Shown: positions 47,131 to 55,972, numbered from the stretch's first letter. The stretch: 64,000 nucleotides of DNA from Allobosea sp. 47.2.35 (GCF_024655635.1 NZ_JANLGI010000002.1:62001-126000), one strand, 5' to 3'. Numbers and translations are program-made. Notes: generated by a model not told the origin, from the sequence alone.

Positions 47131-48108
47131 TTGTCCATCCTGCGCTCTCAAGTCGTCGGCTGCGGCTCCTATCTGCCCGCGCGCATCGTCACCAATGCCG
47201 AGCTCGCCGCGCGTGTCGACACCAGCGACGAGTGGATCGTCCAGCGCACCGGCATCCGCCAGCGCCATGTCGCGGCCGATGACGAACCGACCTCCATCGT
47301 CGGCCTGAAGGCGGCGCAGGCAGCGATCACTGACGCCGGCATCGATCCCACCGAGATCGACCTGATCATCGTCGCGACCGCGACGCCGGACCACACCTTT
47401 CCCGCCACCGCGACGCAGATCCAGGCGGCGCTCGGCATCACGGGCGGCGCGGCTTTCGACGTGCAGGCGGTCTGCTCCGGCTTCGTCTTCGCGCTGGCGA
47501 CGGCCGACAAGTTCCTGACCACGGGCGGCGCCCGCGCCGCCCTGGTGATCGGCGCGGAGACCTTCTCGCGCATCCTCGACTGGGAGGACCGCGCCACCTG
47601 CGTGCTGTTCGGCGACGGCGCCGGCGCCGTGGTGCTGAAGGCGGCGCCGGGCGAGGGGACGCTGGCGGATCGCGGCATCCTCACCACTCATATCCGCTCG
47701 GACGGCCGCTATAAGGACAAGCTCTATGTCGACGGCGGGGCGGGCTCGACCAAGACGGTCGGCTTCCTGCGCATGGAAGGCAAGGAGGTCTTCCGCCACG
47801 CCGTCACCAATCTGGCCGAGACGGTGCGCCACACCTTCGAGCAGACGGGCCTGTCGGGCGCCGATATCGACTGGTTCGTGCCGCACCAGGCCAATCGCCG
47901 CATCATCGATGCCACGGCCGACAAGCTCGGCATCAGCCATGACCATGTCGTCGTCACGGTCGATCGTCACGGCAACACCTCGGCAGCCTCGATCCCGCTC
48001 GCCCTGGCCGAGGCTCATGCCGATGGCCGGATCAAGCAGGGACAGCTCGTGTTGATCGAGGCGATGGGCGGCGGCTTCACCTGGGGCTCGGCCCTGATCC
48101 GCTGGTGA
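47131..48108 (+). CDS. fabH: 3-oxoacyl-ACP synthase III (FabH)
   Basis: The 325-residue enzyme starts fatty acid elongation from acetyl-CoA and malonyl-ACP. The nucleophile is Cys115 in [12 protein letters not shown]. The His in VPHQANRRI and Asn in [12 protein letters not shown] complete the triad. The start is TTG 47131 behind AAGGA with about 9-nt spacing, so translation may be modest. It is in one unit with plsX. Confidence 0.96.
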   Translation: MSILRSQVVGCGSYLPARIVTNAELAARVDTSDEWIVQRTGIRQRHVAADDEPTSIVGLKAAQAAITDAGIDPTEIDLIIVATATPDHTFPATATQIQAALGITGGAAFDVQAVCSGFVFALATADKFLTTGGARAALVIGAETFSRILDWEDRATCVLFGDGAGAVVLKAAPGEGTLADRGILTTHIRSDGRYKDKLYVDGGAGSTKTVGFLRMEGKEVFRHAVTNLAETVRHTFEQTGLSGADIDWFVPHQANRRIIDATADKLGISHDHVVVTVDRHGNTSAASIPLALAEAHADGRIKQGQLVLIEAMGGGFTWGSALIRW

Positions 48109-48297
48109 CGTTGCGGCAGTAAACTCTCGAAAATTGTCATGAAACATCGCTATTTAGGGTCAGATCCGGCCTGAGGCGGCACAATGGCCGTCCTTGAGGA
48201 TTGACCCGCGCGACGGGGGCGCCTAGCGTCCGCCGTCCGTAATGGCGAAAGGCCGGCGGTTTTCCGCTGCGTCTGCAATACGCCTTGGAGGATATGA

Positions 48298-48612
48298 ATG
48301 GCGGGGCAAACGGTCACTCGCGCGGACCTGTGCGAGGCTGTCTACCAGAAGATCGGCTTGTCGCGGACGGAGTCGTCGAAGCTCGTCGAAGCGGTGCTCG
48401 ACGAGATCTGCGACGCGGTCGCGCGCGGCGAGAATGTGAAGCTCTCTTCGTTCGGTTCTTTCGTCGTACGAGACAAAGGCGAGCGAATCGGGCGTAATCC
48501 GAAAACTGGCGTTGAGGTGCCGATTGAGCCGCGTCGCGTGATGGTGTTCAAACCCTCGAACGTGATGAAGGCCCGCATCAACGGGCAGACGGGTGAGGGT
48601 GAGACTGAGTGA
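48298..48612 (+). CDS. ihfA: Integration host factor subunit alpha
   Basis: The 104-residue DNA-bending protein has the HU/IHF fold with [20 protein letters not shown] at the N terminus and the arm [25 protein letters not shown] lies 6 nt upstream of the ATG. Its stop overlaps the following MerR-type gene by 4 bp. Confidence 0.96.
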   Translation: MAGQTVTRADLCEAVYQKIGLSRTESSKLVEAVLDEICDAVARGENVKLSSFGSFVVRDKGERIGRNPKTGVEVPIEPRRVMVFKPSNVMKARINGQTGEGETE

Positions 48613-49136
48613 GCCTGGAGTTCCACGCCGGCGATACCGAGGCCGAATTGGACACCAAGAGCCCAGATGCCTTCCGGACCATCAGCGAGGTCGCAGAAGA
48701 CCTCGACATACCACAGCACGTGCTTCGTTTCTGGGAGACCCGCTTCAACCAGATCAAGCCGCTGAAACGTGGCGGCGGGCGCCGCTACTACCGGCCCGAC
48801 GACGTCGCCCTGCTGAAGGGTATCCGGCGCCTGCTCTATGGCGAAGGCTATACGATCAAGGGCCTCCAGCGCATTCTGAAGGAACAGGGGCCGCGCCATG
48901 TCCAGGCGATCGGACGCGGCGCGCCGATCGGCGCCATGGGCGGCACAGCGCCGGCTGCTGCGCCGGGCGTGCCGGGCGACATGGCCGAGGCCTCGCCCGA
49001 GCGGACGGCGCCTTACCGGCAGCCCGTTCCTGAAGGGCTTGATGACGTCTCCATCCTGACGGCGGTGATGAAGGAGCTCGGCGAGTGCCGGCGCATCCTT
49101 GAACAGGCCCTGCAGCCCGCGCCTGACGCGGCCTGA
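48609..49136 (+). CDS. MerR-type helix-turn-helix regulator downstream of ihfA
   Basis: The 175-residue protein has a MerR winged helix at about 20-90 ([40 protein letters not shown]). This differs from classical MerR in using RFWETRF. A Gly/Ala/Pro linker and C-terminal helix follow. The start is GTG. The ihfA-MerR pair is conserved in alphaproteobacteria. No ligand-binding Cys is visible, and its target is unknown. Confidence 0.92.
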   Translation: MSLEFHAGDTEAELDTKSPDAFRTISEVAEDLDIPQHVLRFWETRFNQIKPLKRGGGRRYYRPDDVALLKGIRRLLYGEGYTIKGLQRILKEQGPRHVQAIGRGAPIGAMGGTAPAAAPGVPGDMAEASPERTAPYRQPVPEGLDDVSILTAVMKELGECRRILEQALQPAPDAA

Positions 49137-49224
49137 CGACAGGCGGCACACGCCGCCCGGTCGCGTTACGACCAGCGCTTTCCGCAGCTGACGTGTTGGC
49201 CCGTGGCCGGAAGCCCGAAAGCGC

Positions 49225-49704
49225 TCAGCTCTGCGGCGCTTCCTCAGCTTCGGTGCGTTGGGCGGGCTCGCGGCGGGTGACGGCCTTGTGCTTTCCGCGG
49301 CCGAGCGGGCCGGCTTTCTTGAGCGGGACCAGGCTGGCGAGCACCGGATTGGGATAGTGCTCCAGCGTCGACCCGGTCGCTGCGTCCACGCCCATTCCGA
49401 CAACGCCGCCGATCAGGATGTTTCCGGCGAAGCCGGCCGCGCCGGCGCCAGCGATGCGCGTGGAGACAGGCACCTGCAGATCGGCATAGCCCTCTTTCGA
49501 GAAGCTGACGACGAACTCGGATTTGCGGCTGACCTCCCAGGTGCAGGGCGTCGCTGTGCAGGCATGCCCGAGCGACGAGCGGGCTTCGGCGCCGCCCGGT
49601 TCGCTGCTGATGGTGATCTGGTTCGTCGTGCCGCGTGTGACGGTCGCGCAACCACCCAATGCCGCAGCCACGGCAGCTGCGCCAAGAACGCGAATGATCA
49701 GCAT
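49225..49704 (-). CDS. Putative lipoprotein with PEGA-like domain
   Basis: The 159-residue protein has a lipobox AALGGC (Cys19). A PEGA-like beta domain follows: TVTRGTTNQITISSEPGGAE and TPCTWEVSRKSEFVVSFSKE, similar to small lipoproteins of Hyphomicrobiales. A Gly-rich hydrophobic segment (AGAGAAGFAGNILIGGVVGM, near 93-112) comes next. The tail is basic. It converges with the MerR gene. Function unknown. Confidence 0.78.
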   Translation of the reverse strand: MLIIRVLGAAAVAAALGGCATVTRGTTNQITISSEPGGAEARSSLGHACTATPCTWEVSRKSEFVVSFSKEGYADLQVPVSTRIAGAGAAGFAGNILIGGVVGMGVDAATGSTLEHYPNPVLASLVPLKKAGPLGRGKHKAVTRREPAQRTEAEEAPQS

Positions 49705-49910
49705 GTTAAGCCCCTTACCCCGGTGCTTAGCTAGGTTCGCTCGCGGCAGAAGAGCAAGGCGACCATGCGTGCGGGCTGTGTACAACTTGCACGCGCGCCA
49801 GATTCGCAACCTTGATGTACCAAGGCCGCAACATAGGTTCGATGAGCCGGGAATGATCTCGGTTGCCTGTTGGACGCGGATCGCCGCGCCACATCCCCGG
49901 GAGCGCCGGC

Positions 49911-50228
49911 ATGGCTTGGCTCTATCTGTTCGTCGCGGGCCTGTTCGAGGTCGGCTGGGCCATCGGCCTGAAATACACCAACGGCTTCACCCGGCTCGTC
50001 CCGACCCTGTTCACTGGCGCGAGCATGGTCGTCAGCCTCGGCCTGCTGGGGCTTGCCCTGAAATCGCTGCCGGTCGGTACGGCCTATGCGGTCTGGACCG
50101 GTATCGGCACGATCGGGACGGCGATCCTCGGCATTGCCCTGCTGGGAGAGCCGGCAGGCGCCTTGAGGCTGGCCTGCATCAGCCTGATCGTCGCGGGCAT
50201 CGTCGGGCTCAAGCTGGTCTCGGCCTGA
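49911..50228 (+). CDS. sugE: SMR-family guanidinium exporter Gdx/SugE
   Basis: The 105-residue, four-helix protein has Glu13 in [20 protein letters not shown] and the SugE-type [20 protein letters not shown]. These features place it in the Gdx/SugE branch of SMR transporters, which export guanidinium. ATG 49911 is preferred over an upstream in-frame GTG-like start at 49863. No guanidine riboswitch is recognisable upstream. Confidence 0.92.
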   Translation: MAWLYLFVAGLFEVGWAIGLKYTNGFTRLVPTLFTGASMVVSLGLLGLALKSLPVGTAYAVWTGIGTIGTAILGIALLGEPAGALRLACISLIVAGIVGLKLVSA

Positions 50229-50238
50229 CGGCTGGGCC

Positions 50239-50409
50239 TCAGCTGCGCCGCCAGGATGCGGGCCAGTAGCCGCCACGCTCCAGCAGCACGATCAGCAGGA
50301 CGATCACGAGCGTGACCGCGAGGGTCATCAGCTTCGCGTTCCAGGGCACGCCGCGGCCGACGAGCCAGATCAGGCTGAGGCCGACGATCAGGGGTATGAC
50401 GATCTCCAT
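50239..50409 (-). CDS. Small two-helix membrane protein
   Basis: The 56-residue protein has two hydrophobic segments (EIVIPLIVGLSLIWLVG and LMTLAVTLVIVLLIVLLE), separated by a GRGVPWNAK turn. The ATG at 50409 has no strong ribosome site. It converges with sugE at 10 bp. I do not recognise a family, but codon use and topology look real. Confidence 0.6.
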   Translation of the reverse strand: MEIVIPLIVGLSLIWLVGRGVPWNAKLMTLAVTLVIVLLIVLLERGGYWPASWRRS

Positions 50410-50486
50410 CTGGCGATCGTAACCTGCGCAGCGGCCGGGCTGCAATCGCCGCCTCTACCTTTCGAAGCCCGCCGGCGGGCCTCGCC

Positions 50487-51524
50487 CTAGAATGTCGCCA
50501 GGACGAGATTGACGCCGAGCGTCGGCCCGAGCTTGGGCGGGATGATGTTGAATGTCGCCCCGTCCTGGCTGATCGAGGCATGGGCGGAGAGCCCGAGATT
50601 GAAGCCGCCGAAGAGGTCGATCTGCGCGCGTTTGAACGGGCCGATCGGTGTCTCGGTCTTGAGCACGTGGATGACCGCCTTGCCCTCCACATTCGCTCCC
50701 GCGGACACCTCGCCGGCCGCGCCACCCATGCCGACCGCGCCATTGGCGCTGGCCCAGAGATTGGCGTTGATGCCTGCTTCCAGCCAGTCCGCGATGACCA
50801 GCGTCGGCGTGGCGATCTCCACCCTGGTCTTCCAGGTCCCGGTCAGCTTCAGGTTCTGCTGGTCGAAGTCGATGTCGCCTTCCATCTTGAAATAGGGACT
50901 GAAGAACTTGGGCGCGCGCGGCTGGACGATCTTGTTGATGCTGTAGGTGAGCGTGAGCTTGCGCAGGTCCTTGGTGGTGCCGATGACCTGGATCGATTGC
51001 GGCATCGTCCCGTCGAGCTTGAGCTGGTCCAGCAAAGCCAGCGGCGTCTTCAGCGCCTTGGGGACCACGCCATGAGCCATCATCGTCGCTGTCTTCAGGC
51101 CGATATGGCGCAGCTCCAGCTTGGGTATGTCGAGCCCGGTCTTCTCGAGGCGAGGCAGGGAGGTCCAGCTCTGGATGTCGTTGCGCCGCGTCAGCAGCTT
51201 GCCGGCGGTATCGAGCAGCGGCGGCAGTGGCAGGGCCTTGCCGGTGAAGGCGAAGGCATCCGCCGGCAGGTCGAGCGTCAGGATCTGCGTGACCTTGACG
51301 ACTTCGAACAGGCGGCTGCCCGTCAGGTTGCCGACGCTACCGTCGTCGAACAGCCCGCAGGCGCGCTGGAAGGTCTTGACCGCACTTTCGGTGTTGTCGC
51401 CGAAGATGCCGTCGACCTTGAGGTTGTTCTTGCCGCCATTCATGAAATTGATGGCGTTCTGGATCGCCGCCGTATTGTTGCAGCGCGACCCCTTCGAGAC
51501 GGATTTCTTGGCAGGCCCGGACAT
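50487..51524 (-). CDS. Peptidoglycan-binding-domain protein without a signal peptide
   Basis: The 345-residue protein opens with a PG_binding_1-type fold at about 15-60 (NNTAAIQNAINFMNGGKNNL, then KVDGIFGDNTESAVKTFQRA). A long, mostly beta region follows with no recognised domain (YSINKIVQPRAPKFFSPYFK, TWKTRVEIATPTLVIAD, PPKLGPTLGVNLVLATF). No signal peptide or transmembrane segment precedes the domain at the preferred start, ATG 51524, which has a perfect GGAGG 6 nt upstream. Longer frames add only Arg-rich sequence. Export may use another route, or the domain may bind something else. Confidence 0.75.
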   Translation of the reverse strand: MSGPAKKSVSKGSRCNNTAAIQNAINFMNGGKNNLKVDGIFGDNTESAVKTFQRACGLFDDGSVGNLTGSRLFEVVKVTQILTLDLPADAFAFTGKALPLPPLLDTAGKLLTRRNDIQSWTSLPRLEKTGLDIPKLELRHIGLKTATMMAHGVVPKALKTPLALLDQLKLDGTMPQSIQVIGTTKDLRKLTLTYSINKIVQPRAPKFFSPYFKMEGDIDFDQQNLKLTGTWKTRVEIATPTLVIADWLEAGINANLWASANGAVGMGGAAGEVSAGANVEGKAVIHVLKTETPIGPFKRAQIDLFGGFNLGLSAHASISQDGATFNIIPPKLGPTLGVNLVLATF

Positions 51525-51683
51525 GTTCAGCCTCCGTCGCGGCCAGCCCTGACGGTCACGGGAGCGACCGTAGCGCCGCGATTGCGGCGGCGCCCGGTCC
51601 AGGCTGCCGCCTCCATGCAGAGCTAGCACTGCCGGAGCCGTATGCTCGTCATCCACATGACGGAGGGTCGGGCGAAGAGGTGC

Positions 51684-52649
51684 TCAGGATGCGGCTGTGT
51701 CCGCCGCGGCGCTGTCTGGCGTCGCGCTCCGGCCGATCGGCAGCCCGCCTTCCACCAGTGGCTTCAGCCGCCCGAGCTCGACCGCGAGGAAATCGAGAAA
51801 GAGCCTGACGCGAGGCGTGTGCCGCATGTCCGGATGGGTCAGCAGCCAGAGATCGGCGGCAAGGTCGGGGTCCGGCTCACCGAGCCGCCTGAGAGCAGGG
51901 CGCGTATCGCCGATGAAGCAGGGCAGGAAGCCGACGCCGATCCCGGCCTCGACCGCCTCGGCCAGGCCGAGCACGGTGTTGAGCCGGTAGACGACGCGCT
52001 CCGGCGCGACATGGCGGGCGAGATAGCGCACCGCGCTGAGCATGGTGAACTGGTCGCCGAGCGAGACCCAGCTGCGCTCCCACAGGCTTTCGCGGGAAGG
52101 CGGTTCCGCATCGGGAAAGTCGGCGGCGCGGCCGTAGAGCGCCCAGGCGATCCGGGCCGGCTTGCGGCCGATCAGCGTCTCCGGCGGACTATCGGTGGCG
52201 CGGATCGCGACATCGGCGTCGCGCTTGGAGAGATTGGCGGCCTGGTTGCCGATCAGGATATCGAGCCGGATATCCGGGCACTGCCCGAGGAAGCGGGCGA
52301 AGAGCGGCGTCAGCAGGTCGACCAGCAGGGAGTCGTTGGTGGCGACGCGCAATTCGCCGGCCGGCTTGATCTCCTGTCCGGCGAGCTTGCGGGCAAAGGC
52401 GGTGATGTCGTCATCGACGCGGCCGGCGAGCTGGATCATCTCCTCGCCGGCCGGCGTCGCGACATAGCCGCTGCGATGGCGCTCGAACAGGCGGGTGCCG
52501 AGCGCCTCCTCGATCTGACCGAGACGGCGGAACACCGTCGAGTGGTTGACGCCGAGCGCTGCCGCGGCTGCCGGCAGCGCTCGTTTGTCGGCGATCGCCT
52601 TGATCAGGCGGAAATCGTCCCATGCCAGAGGCTTCGCGGCTTGATTCAT
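51684..52649 (-). CDS. LysR-family regulator of the quinone-detoxification genes (putative)
   Basis: The 321-residue protein has a winged helix at about 10-68 (DDFRLIKAIADKRALPAAAA, LGVNHSTVFRRLGQIEEALG) and a LysR effector domain. It lies 47 bp downstream of doxX on the same strand. A dyad in the doxX/mhqO intergenic region suits a LysR box. The link to these genes is inferred from adjacency. Confidence 0.88.
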   Translation of the reverse strand: MNQAAKPLAWDDFRLIKAIADKRALPAAAAALGVNHSTVFRRLGQIEEALGTRLFERHRSGYVATPAGEEMIQLAGRVDDDITAFARKLAGQEIKPAGELRVATNDSLLVDLLTPLFARFLGQCPDIRLDILIGNQAANLSKRDADVAIRATDSPPETLIGRKPARIAWALYGRAADFPDAEPPSRESLWERSWVSLGDQFTMLSAVRYLARHVAPERVVYRLNTVLGLAEAVEAGIGVGFLPCFIGDTRPALRRLGEPDPDLAADLWLLTHPDMRHTPRVRLFLDFLAVELGRLKPLVEGGLPIGRSATPDSAAADTAAS

Positions 52650-52696
52650 CCGCTCACTCTCGGCCAAGGCGCGAGCCCCTTCAAGGCGGGTTCGCG

Positions 52697-53122
52697 TCAC
52701 GCCAGGGCCGGCTTGGCGGTGGTCGAAGCGCGCGAACCGGTGACGGCGAGCGCGCCATCGCCGATCAGCACATGCGCCAGCGCGGTGAGCGCCAGGAAGG
52801 CGGGATATTCCCAGCCGCCATTCGGAGCATTGAAGACCCAGCCGTTCGGGGCGTGGATCGCGAGAGCGCCGAGCAGGACCGGCAGCAGCGCCGCCGAGAC
52901 GAGGCGGCCATGGAAGCCGACGAGGATGGCGATGCCGCCGAGAAGCTCGGCCAGCATGATCGGCCAGGCGAGGAAGCCGGGCAGGCCGACCTGACCGAGG
53001 AAGCCGGTGAAGCCGGCCGGCGTGAAGATGACGAGCTTGAGATAGGCGTGGGCGATGAACATCAGGCCGAGCGCGACGCGCAGGCCTAGGGCGCCATAAG
53101 GGGCGAGGCGATTGTCGATCAT
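52697..53122 (-). CDS. DoxX-family membrane protein
   Basis: The 141-residue protein has four predicted helices with the DoxX pattern RVALGLMFIAHAYLKLVIFT, PAGFTGFLGQVGLPGFLAWP and AELLGGIAILVGFHGRLVSA. ATG 53122 has AGGAG upstream. DoxX relatives (CatD in Bacillus) occur beside MhqO-type dioxygenases and protect against quinones and thiol stress. It is divergent from the mhqO-like gene. Confidence 0.9.
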   Translation of the reverse strand: MIDNRLAPYGALGLRVALGLMFIAHAYLKLVIFTPAGFTGFLGQVGLPGFLAWPIMLAELLGGIAILVGFHGRLVSAALLPVLLGALAIHAPNGWVFNAPNGGWEYPAFLALTALAHVLIGDGALAVTGSRASTTAKPALA

Positions 53123-53213
53123 GGGAAGTCTCCTGAAACGGGACCGGTTGGTCTCGGGGCAGACGATCGGGCAGCCTGATCCGCAAATCAAATTGTCAAT
53201 TAGCGATTATCAG

Positions 53214-53229
53214 ATTGCATTGGTGCAAT
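53214..53229. promoter_or_regulatory. Candidate LysR box between doxX and the mhqO-like gene
   Basis: ATTGCA-TTGG-TGCAAT is a perfect 6+6 dyad with a T-N11-A core, in the 204-bp divergent gap. TTGTCA lies 15 bp to its left and may be a -35 element. The neighbouring LysR is the likely binder. Confidence 0.55.
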
Positions 53230-53326
53230 GAATTGCCTCTGGCGTTCGGCCACCTTCATGCCGATCTTCCGGCCAACGGAGCGGATGCCCCGCTCATCGT
53301 GATCAGGACAACGGAGGACCCAAACC

Positions 53327-54259
53327 ATGCAGATCAACGGCCTTCACCACGTCACCGCCATTTCCGGCCCGGCGCGCCGCAATCTCGACTTCTACAGCCG
53401 CGTGCTCGGCTTGCGCCTCGTCAAGAAGACGGTCAATTTCGACGATCCCGGCACCTATCACCTCTATTTCGGCGATGTGGATGCCGCGCCCGGCTCGATC
53501 CTGACCTTCTTCCCCTGGGAGCATGCCGCTCCCGGCCGCCTTGGCATCGGCGAGACGCAGGAGACGGTCTTCCGGGTTCCGGAAGGCTCGATCGGCTTCT
53601 GGGCTCATCGCTTCGTCGAGCAGGGCGTGCCGCATGAGGTGCCGGTCAAGCGCTTCGGCGAGACCGTGCTGAGCTTCCGCGATCCGGACGGCATGAGGCT
53701 CGCCCTCGTCGGCCTGCCGGGTGTCGAGAAGGAGCCGGCCTGGGCCAACGGTGGTATCCCCGCCGAGCATGCGCTGCGCGGCTTCCACAGCGTCAGCCTG
53801 CTGCTGGCCGATGCTGCGCCGACGGGCGCCATCCTCGACGACGTCTTCGGCTTCACCGAGATCGGCCGCGAGGACACGCTGATCCGCTACGCTGCAAAGG
53901 GCACGGCGATCGGCGGGGTGCTAGACCTGCGCGTCGCCGGTGGCTTCCTGCCGGCCCGGCAGGGTACCGGCTCGGTCCACCATATCGCCTTCCGCGCGGC
54001 CGATGACGCCGCGCAGGAGGAGATGGTGCGCCGCCTCGTTCAGAACCATGGCATCAGCCCCACGGAACAGCGCGACCGGAACTATTTCCGCTCGGTCTAT
54101 TTCCGTGAGCCCGGCCATGTCCTGTTCGAGATCGCGACCGACATCCCCGGCTTCGCGATCGACGAGCCTGCCGCCGAGCTCGGCCGTTCGCTGAAGCTGC
54201 CGCCTCAGTACGAGGCGCATCGCAAGGAGATCGAGGCGGTCCTGCCCGCTCTCGGCTGA
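53327..54259 (+). CDS. Ring-cleaving dioxygenase, VOC family (MhqO-like)
   Basis: The 310-residue protein has two vicinal-oxygen-chelate halves. The first starts GLHHVTAISGPARRNLDFYS with a metal His. The second holds GSVHHIAFRAADDAAQEEMV near 217 and PGHVLFEIATDIPGF with the metal Glu. The pattern fits MhqO/hydroquinone-type ring-cleaving dioxygenases. Its neighbours DoxX and MhqD-like esterase reinforce a role in quinone detoxification. mhqD follows 106 bp downstream, after a hairpin. Confidence 0.9.
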   Translation: MQINGLHHVTAISGPARRNLDFYSRVLGLRLVKKTVNFDDPGTYHLYFGDVDAAPGSILTFFPWEHAAPGRLGIGETQETVFRVPEGSIGFWAHRFVEQGVPHEVPVKRFGETVLSFRDPDGMRLALVGLPGVEKEPAWANGGIPAEHALRGFHSVSLLLADAAPTGAILDDVFGFTEIGREDTLIRYAAKGTAIGGVLDLRVAGGFLPARQGTGSVHHIAFRAADDAAQEEMVRRLVQNHGISPTEQRDRNYFRSVYFREPGHVLFEIATDIPGFAIDEPAAELGRSLKLPPQYEAHRKEIEAVLPALG

Positions 54260-54265
54260 CGAAAC

Positions 54266-54294
54266 CCGCCGCCCGCCATCCAGGCGGGCGGCGG
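54266..54294. other. Perfect 12-bp hairpin between the mhqO-like and mhqD-like genes
   Basis: Arms 54266-54277 (CCGCCGCCCGCC) and 54283-54294 are exact complements around ATCCA. No T tract follows. It may uncouple expression of the two genes or stabilise the upstream mRNA. Confidence 0.75.
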
Positions 54295-54365
54295 AGTGAC
54301 ACCACGACGCCCTGCCTGCTTGTTGCAAGGGGCAGGGCGGCTCCGCTTGATGAAGGGAGACGACC

Positions 54366-54989
54366 ATGACCACCACGACCGTCGATACCGATTTCATCCA
54401 TGTCTTCGAGCCCGGCCGTGATCCGGCGCGCCGGCCATTGCTGCTCCTGCACGGCACCGGCGGCGACGAGCGTGATCTCCTCTCGCTCGGCCGCACCGTC
54501 GCGCCGGGCGCAAGCCTGCTCTCGCCGCGCGGCAAGGTCGTGGAAGGTTCGGCACCGCGCTTCTTCCGCCGTCTTGCCGAGGGCGTTTTCGACGAGGCCG
54601 ATCTCAAGCAGCGTACCGACGAGCTGGCGGAGTTCGTGCTGTGGGCGCGTGCGCGCTACGGCCTGCCGGCGCCGATCGCGCTCGGCTTCTCCAACGGCGC
54701 CAATATCGCGGCGGCTCTCCTGCAGCAGCGACCGGAGATCCTGGCCGGTGCGGCGCTGCTGCGCGCGATGGTTCCCTTCGCGGAGGCGTCTCCCGCCGAT
54801 CTCGCGGGCAAGCCCGTGCTGATCCTGTCGGGCGCGCTCGATCCGATCGTGCCGAAGAGCAATGCCGAGACGCTCGCCTGGCGGCTCTCGGAAAACGGCG
54901 CGGCCGTCGAGCACCGCGTGCTGCCGGCCGGCCACGGCCTCGGGCAGGCGGATATCGGACTGCTCGGCGACTGGCTGGCACGCAACTGA
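54366..54989 (+). CDS. Alpha/beta-hydrolase, phospholipase/carboxylesterase family (MhqD-like)
   Basis: The 207-residue protein has the esterase elements LLLHGTGGDERDLLSLG near 29-45 and LGFSNGANIAAALL with the nucleophile Ser. ILSGALDPIVPKS supplies the Asp and LPAGHGLGQADI the His, so the triad is complete. MhqD-type esterases travel with MhqO dioxygenases in hydroquinone-resistance operons. Cytoplasmic; no signal peptide. Confidence 0.9.
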   Translation: MTTTTVDTDFIHVFEPGRDPARRPLLLLHGTGGDERDLLSLGRTVAPGASLLSPRGKVVEGSAPRFFRRLAEGVFDEADLKQRTDELAEFVLWARARYGLPAPIALGFSNGANIAAALLQQRPEILAGAALLRAMVPFAEASPADLAGKPVLILSGALDPIVPKSNAETLAWRLSENGAAVEHRVLPAGHGLGQADIGLLGDWLARN

Positions 54990-55048
54990 CGCGCGGGCGG
55001 CATCGTGGGCATAGTTCCGCGGTGCCGCTTCTCGCGGCGCGGCCGTTC

Positions 55049-55165
55049 TTAGTCGATCAGGGGCATCAGAATGGCCATCGTGATGGCCAGAAGCACGAGC
55101 ATGCGCAGCAGAACGGCGCGCTGGCTCGAAACAGGAATATCCACTGAACGCGACACCGCACGCAT
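55049..55165 (-). CDS. Unannotated 38-residue single-pass membrane protein
   Basis: The ATG at 55163-55165 has GGGAGG 8 nt upstream and the frame closes with TAA at 55049-55051. The N terminus is polar (MRAVSRSVDIPVSSQR); the C-terminal half is one hydrophobic helix (VLLRMLVLLAITMAILMPLI) ending in Asp. The length is below usual gene-calling limits. I recognise no family. Confidence 0.6.
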   Translation of the reverse strand: MRAVSRSVDIPVSSQRAVLLRMLVLLAITMAILMPLID

Positions 55166-55276
55166 CTTCGACCTCCCAATCGACGCTACGTCAGGGGATC
55201 GTGGAACGAGACGGTACGCCTGGCAAGCCTGCAGGCGATGCTAGAAGGTGGACAACTATACCGGTTAGGGGTGCTG

Positions 55277-55525
55277 CTACGCGCCGGCCAGCACATTGCC
55301 GACCGGGTCCGCGACGATGACGCGGCGGGCCTTGCAGGCCTGCTCGGCCATCAGAATCTGGTCGATCCGGCGACGATACTCGGCCCAGGACCCAAGGCTC
55401 AGACCGCAATTGGCACAGGAAACGATACTCGCATCGCTCAGAGCGTGCGGAATCGACACGCCCGGCGAGCCGCAATCCTCGCAATGGAACCCGTCTTGTC
55501 TCAACGCGATACCGTCCGTGCTCAT
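55277..55525 (-). CDS. Small zinc-ribbon-like protein
   Basis: The 82-residue protein has two CxxC pairs: FHCEDCGSPG (Cys15 and Cys18) and IVSCANCGLSLGS (Cys37 and Cys40), compatible with a zinc ribbon. A helix follows (WAEYRRRIDQILMAEQACKA). The ATG has no strong ribosome site. Function unknown. It may bind nucleic acid or protein, but there is no direct evidence. Confidence 0.65.
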   Translation of the reverse strand: MSTDGIALRQDGFHCEDCGSPGVSIPHALSDASIVSCANCGLSLGSWAEYRRRIDQILMAEQACKARRVIVADPVGNVLAGA

Positions 55526-55621
55526 GGATGACGTTACGGCAATTCGCGTGCCGCGACGGTATCAAGAGCCATTGGAGATGACTGTCGGCTGAACGTGCGG
55601 TTCAGGATCGAGCGCGGTCGT

Positions 55622-55813
55622 TCAATCGATCGCCGAGGCCTGTTCGCGATGCTCGTGCAGCTGGTCCCGTTCGGTGTCGTAACCGGTCGCGGTTACCAGG
55701 CGCAGGACAGGCCTGCCGGCCGGCTGGAGCGCGGGTTGGTCCTTGCGGCTGGCCGCCGCACGTCGAATCTGGGCCCGTCGCGCGATGAGCGACATCTGCT
55801 GCTTGTGTTTCAT
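55622..55813 (-). CDS. Possible 63-residue basic protein
   Basis: The frame from ATG 55813 to TGA 55622 has GC-rich third positions like real genes. The protein is basic at the N terminus (MKHKQQMSLIARRAQIRRAA) and polar at the C terminus. AGGT lies about 10 nt upstream, a weak ribosome site. A longer frame on this strand continues through the tRNA gene and is an artefact. I do not recognise a family. Confidence 0.4.
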   Translation of the reverse strand: MKHKQQMSLIARRAQIRRAAASRKDQPALQPAGRPVLRLVTATGYDTERDQLHEHREQASAID

Positions 55814-55972
55814 GACCGAACTACCTGGCGCCGCATGAGCATCATTTCCCGAACCCGGCGCTCCGCGCACCCCCCATTTGGGGGAGGCGTCTGCGCCTGG
55901 CGATCGATTGGCCTGCGGATGCGAGCCGCCCGGATCGTTTCGACGGCCTGTGCAAGATCGTGTCGAAGCGCA
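55814..55972. other. Gap before the tRNA promoter without a recognisable gene
   Basis: The longer surrounding stretch 55526-56010 holds only the doubtful 63-residue frame. This part contains a small hairpin (CCCCCA-TTT-GGGGG near 55867) and no credible coding sequence. Confidence 0.45.

Noticed and set aside
49720-49910. Guanidine riboswitch upstream of sugE
   Set aside because: I found neither the ACGR hairpin pair of the guanidine-II class nor conserved guanidine-I or -III elements.
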